This document shows positions 1 to 9,249 of a stretch of 64,000 bases of DNA, in pieces; position 1 is the stretch's first letter; every line of letters starts with the position of its first letter. The DNA comes from Arenimonas composti TR7-09 = DSM 18010 (GTDB lineage Bacteria; Pseudomonadota; Gammaproteobacteria; Xanthomonadales; Xanthomonadaceae): the NCBI RefSeq assembly GCF_000426365.1, contig NZ_AUFF01000002.1, forward strand, positions 186,001 to 250,000, written 5' to 3'. The position numbers and the translations under genes are program-made. The notes under the pieces were generated by a model, which saw only the letters and a list, made by a program, of their open reading frames with translations, did not search any database and had not been told where the DNA came from.

Positions 1-40
1 TTACCGATCTCTACCTCCCGAAGAAGAAGTGATGGCCCAT

Positions 41-486
41 AAGTGAGAAATGAAGAGGCTCACCTGTCTCCGGGTGATTCTCTGATGGCGGGGGGTTCGG
101 GTTGAGCCGGAAGATGGGGCATGCACTACCGACAGGCTCCCGTCTGGCAGAACGCGATGTTGCTCGCGGAAGCCGCCTGTCGGCTCGCCGCAACACTTCC
201 GAGCCAGGAGAGGTACACCGTTCGGCCACAGATCATTCGTGCTGCCGTCTCGGTGGCCAGCAACATCGCGGAAGGCTGGGCGCGCGAATCGGTCAGGGAA
301 AAGTCGCATTTCCTCGCGGTAGCGCAAGGCTCACTCGCGGAACTCACGACGCAGCTGATCCTGTGCAGGCGACTCGGATGGGGCGATCCGGAAAGTTTCG
401 AGCGGATCGCTGCCCTCGAGTCCGATACCGGCAGAATGCTGACGGCGCTGCGCCGTCACTTCCGCCGGTGACTCCATTTCTCACTT
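41..486. repeat. 12-bp inverted repeats flanking the four-helix-bundle gene
   Basis: AAGTGAGAAATG at 41-52 is an exact reverse complement of 475-486. The pair encloses the whole 121-471 gene, leaving 68 bp on the left and 3 bp on the right. The motif resembles the GAGAAAC-type inverted repeats elsewhere in this window (39.1 kb, 57.2 kb), so this may be a mobile or formerly mobile cassette. That last step is inference; no target-site duplication was recognised. Confidence 0.5.
121..471 (+). CDS. four helix bundle protein (23S rRNA intervening-sequence protein family)
   Basis: 116 aa, all-helical, with the family's typical opening (aromatic-rich N-terminus, VWQNAM) and the central block SVASNIAEGWARES, which is characteristic of the S23/IVP four-helix-bundle family. 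Members occur inside 23S rRNA intervening sequences or as free-standing genes; they are small pentameric basic proteins of unsettled function. Here the gene is free-standing, between short inverted repeats and convergent with the SLC13 gene. The start at 121 follows a GGAAG-like ribosome site. The family is clear; the cellular role is unknown. Confidence 0.85.
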   Translation: MHYRQAPVWQNAMLLAEAACRLAATLPSQERYTVRPQIIRAAVSVASNIAEGWARESVREKSHFLAVAQGSLAELTTQLILCRRLGWGDPESFERIAALESDTGRMLTALRRHFRR

Positions 487-505
487 CTCCTGAATCATTT
501 CTGCC

Positions 506-1885
506 TTACCCGAACGCGACGTAGCAGACGCCACAAAGCACACAAACCCCAACCACATCCAACACCGCCCCCTCCCGCAGCATGTCCTGCGCCGACACAT
601 GCCCCGATCCGTAGGCGATCGCATTCGGGGCGGTAGCGACGGGCAGCATGAAGCCCACGCTCGCGGCGAGCACCGCCGGAAACATGAAGAGCGCCGGATC
701 GACACCGACGGCGCTGCCGGTGGCGGCGAGGATCGGCATCAGGAGCACCGCCGTCGCGGTATTGCTGGCGACCTCGGACATCAGCACGACGCTGCCGACG
801 ATGCCGACCAGCAGCAGCGGCAGCGGCAATGCGCTCAGGCCGGAGAGCGACACCGCCAGCCGGTCGCTGAGTCCCGAACTCTGGAACGCCGCCGCCAGCG
901 CGATGCCGCCGCCGAACAGCACCAGCGCGCCCCAGGGCACCTTCTCGGCCGTTTCCCAGTCGAGCAGGCGGCTGCCGCGGCCGTCGGGAATCACGCACAG
1001 CACGACGACGGCGAGCAGGGCGATGCTGGCGTCGTTGGCGCCATCGAGGCCGAGCGCGCCGCTCCAGCCGCCGAAGGGTTCGCTGCGGAAGATCCATGCG
1101 GCGGCGGTGAGCGCGAACACCGCGAGCACGCGCCGCTCGGCCGGCGACCACGCACCGGTCTCCGGCAGTTCCGCCGCCGGCGCGCCGGCGAGGCGTCGGC
1201 CCAGCCACAGCCCGAGCAGCGGCAGGAACAGCAGCACCACCGGTACGCCGATCGCCATCCAGTCGAGAAAGCCGTAGCGGGAGCCGGTGACGTCGGCGTA
1301 GACCTGCATGAAGACCAGGTTCGGCGGCGAGCCGATCGGGGTGCCGAGGCCGCCGATGCTGGCCGCGTAGGCGATCGCCAGCACCAGCGGTGCGTGCAGG
1401 CGGCGGTCCGGATAGGTCTCCAGGATCGCCATCGCGACCGGCAGCATCAGCAGGGTCGTCGCGGTGTTGCTGATCCACATGCTGATGAAGCCGGTGGCGG
1501 CGATGAAGCCGTAGAGCAGGTGGCGGCCGCTGCGGCCGCCGAAGGCGCGCACCATCGCCAGTGCCAGCCGGCGGTGGCCGCCGCTGCGTTCGAGCGCGCG
1601 CGAGAGCATGAAGCCGCCGCCGAGCAGCAGGATGAGTTCATGCCCGTAGCTCTGCGCGACCTGTCGGGCGTCGAGCACGCCGAGCACCGGGAAGGCGGCG
1701 AGCGGCAGCAGCGCGGTCACCGGGGCCTTCACCGGCTCCATCACCCACCAGGTCGCGCACCAGACGGTCAGCGCGACGGTCGCGGCCAGGGCATGCGATT
1801 CGCCGCTGCGATCGACCAGCATGTAGGAGAGCAGGGCGAGCAGCGGGCCGGCGATCAGTGCGGCCTGGCGGGCGGGGTGGGCCAT
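506..1885 (-). CDS. SLC13/DASS family anion (dicarboxylate) transporter
   Basis: 459 aa, about 11-12 hydrophobic segments, inner membrane. Two inverted-topology SNT motifs typical of sodium-coupled dicarboxylate/sulfate carriers are visible: SNTATTLLMLP in the first half and SNTATAVLLMP in the second, the latter followed by the ATAPNAIAYGSG signature near the C-terminus. Substrate is probably a C4-dicarboxylate or related anion; this cannot be resolved by sequence alone. The frame stays open upstream to 2368, but the ATG at 1885 starts the first membrane segment directly and avoids overlapping the DUF2061 gene and the REP at 1929, so it was preferred. Confidence 0.88.
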   Translation of the reverse strand: MAHPARQAALIAGPLLALLSYMLVDRSGESHALAATVALTVWCATWWVMEPVKAPVTALLPLAAFPVLGVLDARQVAQSYGHELILLLGGGFMLSRALERSGGHRRLALAMVRAFGGRSGRHLLYGFIAATGFISMWISNTATTLLMLPVAMAILETYPDRRLHAPLVLAIAYAASIGGLGTPIGSPPNLVFMQVYADVTGSRYGFLDWMAIGVPVVLLFLPLLGLWLGRRLAGAPAAELPETGAWSPAERRVLAVFALTAAAWIFRSEPFGGWSGALGLDGANDASIALLAVVVLCVIPDGRGSRLLDWETAEKVPWGALVLFGGGIALAAAFQSSGLSDRLAVSLSGLSALPLPLLLVGIVGSVVLMSEVASNTATAVLLMPILAATGSAVGVDPALFMFPAVLAASVGFMLPVATAPNAIAYGSGHVSAQDMLREGAVLDVVGVCVLCGVCYVAFG

Positions 1886-1928
1886 GCGGCGGCTCCGGGT
1901 GGGCTCGCCGCACGATAGGGGAAGATGG

Positions 1929-1953
1929 ATCGCGCCTGAAGGCGCTCCTACAG
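1929..1953 (-). repeat. REP-like palindrome, type A
   Basis: Core GGCGCTCCTACAG preceded by the complementary GCGCCTGAAG arm; the palindromic part is GCGCCTGAAGGCGC. Same sequence as copies near 19.3, 24.4, 39.0, 39.2 and 63.5 kb. It sits between two minus-strand genes. Confidence 0.85.
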
Positions 1954-2160
1954 GGGGGTGTGGGCGAATTCGCCGTGGCGGCGGCTGCGGCGGCGCTCGA
2001 GGCGTCGCCAGAGTTTTTCGTGGAAGTGGAAGGCGATGGTGTTGCAGAAGGGCTCGACCAGGGCCAGCGCACCGCCGACCAGCACGCTGCCGCTCATCGC
2101 CCAGCCGACGGCGAAGGCGGTGGTGAAATGCACGGCGGCGAAGGACAGGGTCTTGGTCAT
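1948..2160 (-). CDS. DUF2061 family small membrane protein
   Basis: 70 aa with two hydrophobic segments separated by a short turn (GWAMSGSVLVGGALALVEP) and the family's signature CNTIAFHFHEKLW. The C-terminus is Arg-rich and cytoplasmic by the positive-inside rule. The ATG at 2160 was chosen over 2205 because it begins MTKTLSFAAVHF, matching family N-termini. Function unknown. The last bases overlap the REP at 1929-1953, which contributes to the tail. Confidence 0.78.
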   Translation of the reverse strand: MTKTLSFAAVHFTTAFAVGWAMSGSVLVGGALALVEPFCNTIAFHFHEKLWRRLERRRSRRHGEFAHTPL

Positions 2161-2232
2161 GGCGGCGGTTCCGGGATCGGCCACGATCGTCGCGCCGGCG
2201 CCCAATGGCGTCCATTCGATTCTTGCGAATGC

Positions 2233-2255
2233 GGCGATAGGCGATCGCTATCGCC
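2233..2255. promoter_or_regulatory. dyad symmetry upstream of nhaA (possible operator)
   Basis: GGCGATA (2233-2239) and TATCGCC (2249-2255) are perfect inverted arms around a centre containing the palindrome GCGATCGC. It lies in the divergent region between DUF2061 and nhaA, about 27 bp upstream of the TATACT hexamer at 2282-2287. An operator is an inference; nothing identifies the protein. Confidence 0.35.
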
Positions 2256-2281
2256 AGCGTCCTCCGCTTGCCCGGGCCACC

Positions 2282-2287
2282 TATACT
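2282..2287 (+). promoter_or_regulatory. putative -10 element of nhaA
   Basis: TATACT, 25 bp before the nhaA start. No convincing -35 hexamer at 16-18 bp spacing was seen. TA-ACT/ATAAT-like hexamers at this position recur upstream of several genes here. Confidence 0.35.
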
Positions 2288-2312
2288 CGCGCCCGGACCA
2301 CGGAGGACATGG

Positions 2313-3511
<1,199 letters not shown>

Positions 3512-3515
<4 letters not shown>

Positions 3516-4339
3516 GGCGCTGGCTGGCCTTCGGCCTGAGCGGCGCCGTCGGTCAGGCACTGCGGGCGCGCTGGTCGCCACTGCTGGCGACGATCGATGC
3601 CGTGAGCCGCGAGGCGCGCGCCGACGCGCCGGGCCTGCACTGGCACCGCGGCAGCCTCGAAGCCCCGCCACCGCTCGCCGAGGCCTGGGACGCCGTGCTG
3701 AGCCTGGGCCCGCTGGACCGCTTCGCCGCATGGTTCTGCGCGCAGGGCGTCCGGGCGCCGGTGCTCGTCGCGCTCGGCTCCACCGGCGTGCACGACAAGG
3801 CGGCTTCGCCCGATCCGGCGGAACGCGAACTCGCGGCGCGTCTCGCCGCCGCGGAAGCGCGGCTTGCCGCCGCCTGTGCCGCGCGCGAAAGCCGGCTGGT
3901 GCTGCTGCGGCCGGGCCTGCTGTGGGGCGGGGAAGCGGATGCGTTCACGCCCCTGGTGGCCGCCGCGCGCCGCTGGCGCCTGCTGCCGGTGCCGCGATCG
4001 GCGACCGGCCTGCGCCAGCCCGTGCATGTCGACGACGTCGCCGCCGCGGTGCTCGCTGCGGTGGCGGGCGACTTCGCCGGAACTTACGACCTGCCGGGCG
4101 GCGAGGCGCTGGCGTGGCGGGAGATGGTGGCGCGGGTGCTGGCGTCACGGGCGCCGGGGGCGCGCCTGCTCGTGCTGCCGGACGTGGCCTTCCGGCTGGG
4201 ATTCGCGCTGGCGCGGATCGCCGGCCAGCCGCTGACGGCCGGCCCCGGCCGCCTGGCCCGGCTGCGGCGTGACCAGGTTCACGATTCCGGGCCCGCGACT
4301 ACCCGATTCCAGTGGCGTCCCCGGCCATTCCGACCGTGA
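3512..4339 (+). CDS. NAD(P)-binding epimerase-like protein (atypical SDR)
   Basis: 275 aa. The N-terminus MRRWLAFGLSGAVGQALRAR gives a degenerate glycine-rich dinucleotide fold, followed by a strand-helix pattern and the segment RPGLLWGG and QPVHVDDVAAAV, which is typical of extended SDR/nucleotide-sugar epimerase-like proteins. The catalytic Tyr-x-x-x-Lys is not evident, so this may be an atypical, possibly regulatory, SDR. The ATG at 3512 overlaps the nhaA stop (ATGA), arguing for coupling. Substrate unknown. Confidence 0.7.
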
Positions 4340-4359
4340 GGTGCGCTGTCCATACGCAG

Positions 4360-4408
4360 GAGCATTGCCTTTCCGTAACGAACAATTAATATGCCCGAGG
4401 AAATGCTC
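4360..4408 (+). promoter_or_regulatory. promoter with flanking inverted repeat upstream of the DUF1302 cassette
   Basis: TTGCCT (4365-4370) and TAATAT (4387-4392) are separated by 16 bp, a good sigma70-type arrangement in an unusually AT-rich patch. The inverted pair GAGCATT (4360-4366) and AATGCTC (4402-4408) brackets it, as would two half-sites of a regulator spanning the promoter. The leader to the start at 4538 is about 135 nt. Confidence 0.5.
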
Positions 4409-4537
4409 TAATCCGGGGGGAATCCAGAGCGACGTCCGTCTTGACCGACAAGCCAGCCGGCTGTCGTTTCGCGGCTCCGCCCCGGCCTTCCGCCCGATCC
4501 TTCGCAAACCGACCTGCACCGACCCGAGGAAGTCTCC

Positions 4538-6565
4538 ATGAAGAAACCGCATCCACGCCACGGGCTGGTCGCTCGTGCCCCGCTGGCCGCCGCCGTCGCC
4601 TTCGGCCTGCTGATGGCGCCCGGGGCCCAGGCCTTCGAATTCAGCCGCGGTGAGCTGACCGGCAGCTTCGACACCACGGTCTCCTACGGTTACTCGTGGC
4701 GCATCGACGAGCAGGATCCCGACCTGATCGGCAAGTCCTGGTTCGACCCGCTGCTGTGCGCGCAGAACGTGCCGCTGGGTGCGATCCCGGTCGGTACCGG
4801 GCGCTGCACCTCGACCGGCGGCGTGCCGGGTTCGGACTACCAGATCGGCGCGCGCGGCCGTTTCTCCGCCAACCGCGACGACGGCAACCTGAAGTACGAC
4901 CGCGGTGACGCGATCTCGAACGCGGTGAAGATCACCTCCGAGTTCTCGCTGAACTGGCGCGACTGGGGCCTGTTCACCCGCGCGACCTTCTTCCACGACT
5001 TCGAGAACCACGACCGCGACGACCTGACCGAGGTCGCGCAGGACCGCATCGGCCAGCGCTTCCGCATGCTCGACGCCTTCGTCTTCAAGGATTTCGGCGG
5101 CGGCGAAAGCGGCATCAGCGGCACCGTCCGCCTCGGTCGCCAGGCGGTCAGCTGGGGCGAGAGCACCTTCATCCAGAACGGCATCAACGTCATCAACCCG
5201 GTGGACCTGTCGGCGCTGCGCGTCGCCGGTGCCGAGCTGAAGGAAGCGTTCCTGCCGATCGACATGATCTGGGGCTCGGTGCAGATCTCCGAGAACGTCT
5301 CGCTCGAAGCGCTGTACATGTTCGAGTTCGAGGAGATCGAGGTCGACGCCGCCGGCACCTACTTCAGCTCGAACGACTTCGGCACCCCGGGCGGCAGCTA
5401 CGTGATGCTGGGCTTCGGCACCACGCCGCAGCCGGTCTACAACCCGGAATACTTCGAGGCGACCTGCTACAACGGTGCCGCCGGTTACGCGAACTCCGAC
5501 CGCTTCGCCGACCTCGCCGCGGTCTACGGCCCGGCCAACGCCGGCGCGATCATCGCGATCGGCTGCGGCAACGCGGTCGGCCGCCTGCCGGACCGCCCGG
5601 CCAGCGACAGCGGCCAGTTCGGCGTCGCGCTGCGCTGGTACGCGGAAGCGCTGAACGAAACCGAGTTCGGCTTCTACTTCCTGAACTACCACAGCCGCGT
5701 GCCGCTGCTGTCGGGCCGCGCGGTCACCGACCCGGTCGGCGGCGCCGCCACCGGCCGCTTCTTCGCCGAGTATCCGGAAGACATCCAGCTGTACGGCATC
5801 TCGTGGAACACCACGCTCCCCGGCGGCATCGCCTGGCAGGGTGAGGTCAGCCACCGCCCGAACATGCCGCTGCAGGTCGACGACGTCGAGCTGCTGTACG
5901 CCGCGCTGAGCCCGCTGAATCCGTTCATCGCCGCGCCGGCGCTGCGCTTCAACAGCCAGCTCGGCCAGTACAACTTCGGCCAGGAAGTGCGCGGCTGGCG
6001 CGAGCACGAGGTCAGCCAGCTGCAGATGACCTTCACGAAGGCGTTCGCCAACGTGCTCGGCGCGCAGCAGCTCGCGATGGTCGCCGAGGTCGGCGCCACC
6101 GAGGTCCACGACCTGCCGCCGCAGTCCGAACTGCGCTACGAGGGCGAAGGCACCGACACCGCCGGCAGCTGCGACGTCGGCGACGTGCTCGCCAACGGCG
6201 GCTTCGGCGGTCCGGGCGTGCTGATGTACGGCTGCGCCCGCAACCCGTACACGCTCACCGGCGGCTTCCCGACCAGCTTCTCGTGGGGCTACCGCGTCGC
6301 CGCGCGTGCCGACTATGCGAACGCCTTCGGCAGCCCGCTGACCTTCTCGCCGCGCGTCGCCTTCAACCACGACGTCAGCGGTACCACCCCCGGCCCGGGC
6401 GGCAACTTCCTCGAGGACCGCAAGTCGCTGACGGTCGGCCTCGAAGCGAACTACCTGAACCAGTGGGTGTTCGACCTCAGCGTGACGTACTTCTTCGGCG
6501 CCGAGGAATACAACCAGATCCACGACCGCGATTTCGCGGCGTTCTCGGTCCGCTATTCGTTCTGA
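4538..6565 (+). CDS. DUF1302 family outer-membrane protein
   Basis: 675 aa with a cleavable signal peptide (positively charged start, hydrophobic stretch, cleavage after APGAQA). The mature protein is rich in alternating aromatic beta-strands and ends in VRYSF, the terminal aromatic typical of outer-membrane barrels. DUF1302 proteins are regularly encoded with a DUF1329 partner and an MMPL transporter, as here. Family knowledge links such clusters to handling of hydrophobic compounds, but the mechanism is unproven. GAGGA sits eight bases before the start. It is the first gene of a four-gene same-strand set. Confidence 0.88.
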   Translation: MKKPHPRHGLVARAPLAAAVAFGLLMAPGAQAFEFSRGELTGSFDTTVSYGYSWRIDEQDPDLIGKSWFDPLLCAQNVPLGAIPVGTGRCTSTGGVPGSDYQIGARGRFSANRDDGNLKYDRGDAISNAVKITSEFSLNWRDWGLFTRATFFHDFENHDRDDLTEVAQDRIGQRFRMLDAFVFKDFGGGESGISGTVRLGRQAVSWGESTFIQNGINVINPVDLSALRVAGAELKEAFLPIDMIWGSVQISENVSLEALYMFEFEEIEVDAAGTYFSSNDFGTPGGSYVMLGFGTTPQPVYNPEYFEATCYNGAAGYANSDRFADLAAVYGPANAGAIIAIGCGNAVGRLPDRPASDSGQFGVALRWYAEALNETEFGFYFLNYHSRVPLLSGRAVTDPVGGAATGRFFAEYPEDIQLYGISWNTTLPGGIAWQGEVSHRPNMPLQVDDVELLYAALSPLNPFIAAPALRFNSQLGQYNFGQEVRGWREHEVSQLQMTFTKAFANVLGAQQLAMVAEVGATEVHDLPPQSELRYEGEGTDTAGSCDVGDVLANGGFGGPGVLMYGCARNPYTLTGGFPTSFSWGYRVAARADYANAFGSPLTFSPRVAFNHDVSGTTPGPGGNFLEDRKSLTVGLEANYLNQWVFDLSVTYFFGAEEYNQIHDRDFAAFSVRYSF

Positions 6566-6587
6566 CGCCATACAAGGGAGGCAGAGG

Positions 6588-7955
6588 ATGAACATCACCA
6601 GGAAAACCGCGCTGGCCATGACGGTCGCAGCCGCGGTCTTCACCGCCGGCCAGGCAACCGCCGCGGTCAGCGAAACGGAAGCCGCCAAGCTCGGAACGAC
6701 GCTGACCCCGGTCGGCGGCGAACGCGCCGGCAATGCCGACGGCACCATCCCCGCGTGGGACGGTGGCATCACCCGCCCGCCGGCGGGCTACAAGGTCGGC
6801 GAGTTCCACCCCGATCCGTACGCGGCCGACAAGCCGCTGTTCCAGATCAGCCGGGCCAACGTCGCCCAGTACGCGCAGTACCTGTCGCCGGGCCAGCGGG
6901 CGATGTTCGAGCGGTATCCGAACACCTACCGCATGGACGTCTATCCGACCCGCCGCAGCGCCTCGTTCCCGCAGCGGACCTACGAGATGACCCGCCGCAA
7001 CGCGACCCAGTGCCGTCTGGTCGCCGACGGTGAGGGCGTGCAGAACTGCGCCGAGGGCATTCCGTTCCCGATCCCGCAGAACGCCTACGAGGTCATCTGG
7101 AACCACAAGCTCAAGTACAAGGGCCTGTCGGTCGTCAGCTACTCGAACCAGGCGGCGCCGACCGCCAGCGGTGCCTACACGCTGGTGAAGCTGCGCGAGG
7201 AACTGCTCGGCCTGTACTACAAGCCGGGCAACACCTCCGAGACCATCAACAACATCCTGCTGTACTTCAAGCAGGAAGTGCTCGGTCCGGCGCGCCTGGC
7301 CGGCCAGGTGCTGCTGGTGCACGAGACCCTGAACGCGGCCGCCGCGCCGCGCCAGGCGTGGGTGTACAACCCGGGCCAGCGCCGCGTGCGCCGCGCTCCG
7401 AACGTCGCCTACGACAACCCGGGCACCGCCTCGGACGGCCTGCGCACCAACGACATGACCGACATGTTCAACGGCGCGATGGACCGCTTCGACTGGACCC
7501 TGGTCGGCAAGCGCGAAATGCTCGTCCCGTACAACGCCTACCGCGCCCACGCCGGCACGACCCGCATCAGCGACCTGATCCGCCCGGGCCATCTGAACCC
7601 GGACTACATGCGCTACGAGCGGCACCGCGTCTGGGTGGTCGAGGCCAAGCTGAAGCCGGGCCAGCGCCACATCAACAGCCGCCGCACCTTCTACGTCGAC
7701 GAGGACAGCTGGCAGATCCTGATGATCGATCACTACGACGGTCAGGGGAATCTGTGGCGCTTCTCCGACGCGCCCTCGGTGAACTACTACGAGGTGCCGA
7801 CGTTCTGGTCGACGCTGGAAACCCACCACGACCTCAAGTCCGGCCGCTACATCACGATGCTGCTGGACAACGAGGACAAGCCGCGTGACTTCGGCTACCA
7901 GAGCACCCCGGCGAACTACTCGCCGCAGAACCTGCGTACCGCAGGCGTGCGCTGA
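6588..7955 (+). CDS. DUF1329 family envelope protein
   Basis: 455 aa with a signal peptide (cleavage likely after QATA). It shows DUF1329 landmarks: the N-terminal LGTTLTPVGGERAGNADG, IPAWDGG, and a C-terminal half containing RRTFYVDEDSWQI. The fold is predicted to resemble LolA/LolB-type lipid-binding beta structures in family descriptions. It has GGGAGG before the ATG and lies 22 bp after the DUF1302 gene, so both are surely one transcript. Likely acts in the periplasm as partner of the barrel and the MMPL pump. Confidence 0.88.
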   Translation: MNITRKTALAMTVAAAVFTAGQATAAVSETEAAKLGTTLTPVGGERAGNADGTIPAWDGGITRPPAGYKVGEFHPDPYAADKPLFQISRANVAQYAQYLSPGQRAMFERYPNTYRMDVYPTRRSASFPQRTYEMTRRNATQCRLVADGEGVQNCAEGIPFPIPQNAYEVIWNHKLKYKGLSVVSYSNQAAPTASGAYTLVKLREELLGLYYKPGNTSETINNILLYFKQEVLGPARLAGQVLLVHETLNAAAAPRQAWVYNPGQRRVRRAPNVAYDNPGTASDGLRTNDMTDMFNGAMDRFDWTLVGKREMLVPYNAYRAHAGTTRISDLIRPGHLNPDYMRYERHRVWVVEAKLKPGQRHINSRRTFYVDEDSWQILMIDHYDGQGNLWRFSDAPSVNYYEVPTFWSTLETHHDLKSGRYITMLLDNEDKPRDFGYQSTPANYSPQNLRTAGVR

Positions 7956-7978
7956 TCCGGCAGTCGCCGTAGCAACAC

Positions 7979-8004
7979 CCGCCGCGCCCGCAAGGGCGCG
8001 GCGG
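7979..8004 (+). terminator. strong hairpin between DUF1329 and YCF48 genes
   Basis: An 11-bp perfect GC stem (left arm 7979-7989, right arm 7994-8004) closes a GCAA tetraloop. There is no T-run after it, so it is more likely an mRNA-stabilising or attenuating hairpin that separates the expression of the first two cassette genes from the last two. Confidence 0.5.
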
Positions 8005-8048
8005 CGTTCCGGGCTCCCGAACCGGGGGCCACCCGAGCAGGAGCCTTC

Positions 8049-9239
8049 ATGTCCCGAACCCCCTTCCGACGCGCGCGCCTCCCGCTGGCCATGCTGGCCG
8101 CACTGGCCCTCGCCGCGCCCACGCTGGCGCAGGACCCGATCGCCGACGACACCGGGGAAGGCGACTATCCGATGGAAACCGACGAGGGCGACGAGCCCCT
8201 CGTCGACGCGGCACCCGCGGTCGCGGCGACCGATCCCGCGCTGCTCGATGCCGAACCGATGCCCCGCGCCGCCGACTCGATGCTGCTCGACGCGGTGCGC
8301 ACCAATTCCGGTTTCTTCGTCGTCGGCGAACGCGGCCACGTGCTCGTCTCCGAGGACGGCCGCCGCTGGACCCAGGCGAAGATCCCGACCCGTTCCACGC
8401 TGACCTCGATCGCCACCGCCGACGGCATCCTGTGGGCCGCCGGCCACGACGGCGTGATCGTGCACTCGACCGACGGCGGCCAGACCTGGACCCGCCGCCG
8501 CGCCGCGCCGTGGACGCCGGACACCTTCGACGCCAGTGAAGGCGTGCCGGTGCTCGACCTGCTGTTCACCGACGCCAGTCACGGCTTCGCGGTCGGCGCC
8601 TACAGCCTGATGCTGGTGACCGACGACGGCGGCGTGACCTGGACCCCACGCGGCGTCGCCAGCGACGAGGACGACGCCCCGGCGGCGGTCGCCGCGGCTG
8701 CCGAGGACGGCGGTGACGAAGGCGAGGACTGGACCTTCGACGAGTCCGACCTGATGCTCGACGCCGAGTCCGATCCGCATTTCAACGCGATCGCCCGCAG
8801 CGGTTCCGGGGCGCTGGTGATCGCCGGCGAGCGCGGCGCCTTCCTGCGTTCGCGCGACGGCGGCCAGACCTGGGAAAGCCGCCGCCTGCCCTACGAGGGC
8901 TCGATGTTCGGCGTGCTGTCCTGGGACGGCGACCACATCATGGTCTTCGGCCTGCGGGGCAACGTCTACGAATCCACCGACCTCGGCGACAGCTGGACGC
9001 GCGTCGAGACCGGCACCACCGCCAGCCTGATGGGCGGCGCGGCGCTGCCGTCCGGCGGTGCGATCCTGGTCGGCGCCAACGGCACCCTGCTGACGCGTGC
9101 GAACGCGCAGGCGCCGTTCAGCGCCAGCACCGTGACCGACGGCGACGGCATCCCGCAGCTCTCGGCGGTGGTGCCGGCCGGCGATGACGGCTTCCTCGTG
9201 GTCGGCGAGATGGGTGCCGACCTGTACCGCCCGCAGTAA
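8049..9239 (+). CDS. YCF48/BNR-repeat beta-propeller protein (secreted)
   Basis: 396 aa with a signal peptide ending at TLAQ. Repeated blades of the photosystem-assembly-like YCF48 family are visible as STDGGQTWT, TDDGGVTWT, SRDGGQTWES and STDLGDSWT. A low-complexity acidic insert interrupts the propeller around residues 205-240. This is the standard third member of DUF1302-DUF1329-YCF48-MMPL cassettes and is likely a periplasmic scaffold. AGGAG precedes the ATG. Confidence 0.85.
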   Translation: MSRTPFRRARLPLAMLAALALAAPTLAQDPIADDTGEGDYPMETDEGDEPLVDAAPAVAATDPALLDAEPMPRAADSMLLDAVRTNSGFFVVGERGHVLVSEDGRRWTQAKIPTRSTLTSIATADGILWAAGHDGVIVHSTDGGQTWTRRRAAPWTPDTFDASEGVPVLDLLFTDASHGFAVGAYSLMLVTDDGGVTWTPRGVASDEDDAPAAVAAAAEDGGDEGEDWTFDESDLMLDAESDPHFNAIARSGSGALVIAGERGAFLRSRDGGQTWESRRLPYEGSMFGVLSWDGDHIMVFGLRGNVYESTDLGDSWTRVETGTTASLMGGAALPSGGAILVGANGTLLTRANAQAPFSASTVTDGDGIPQLSAVVPAGDDGFLVVGEMGADLYRPQ

Positions 9240-9249
9240 CGGAGTAGCA

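Noticed and set aside
1-120. Minus-strand frames at the left edge as the end of a truncated gene
   Set aside because: Short, compositionally biased and overlapping the four-helix-bundle gene; no recognisable protein.
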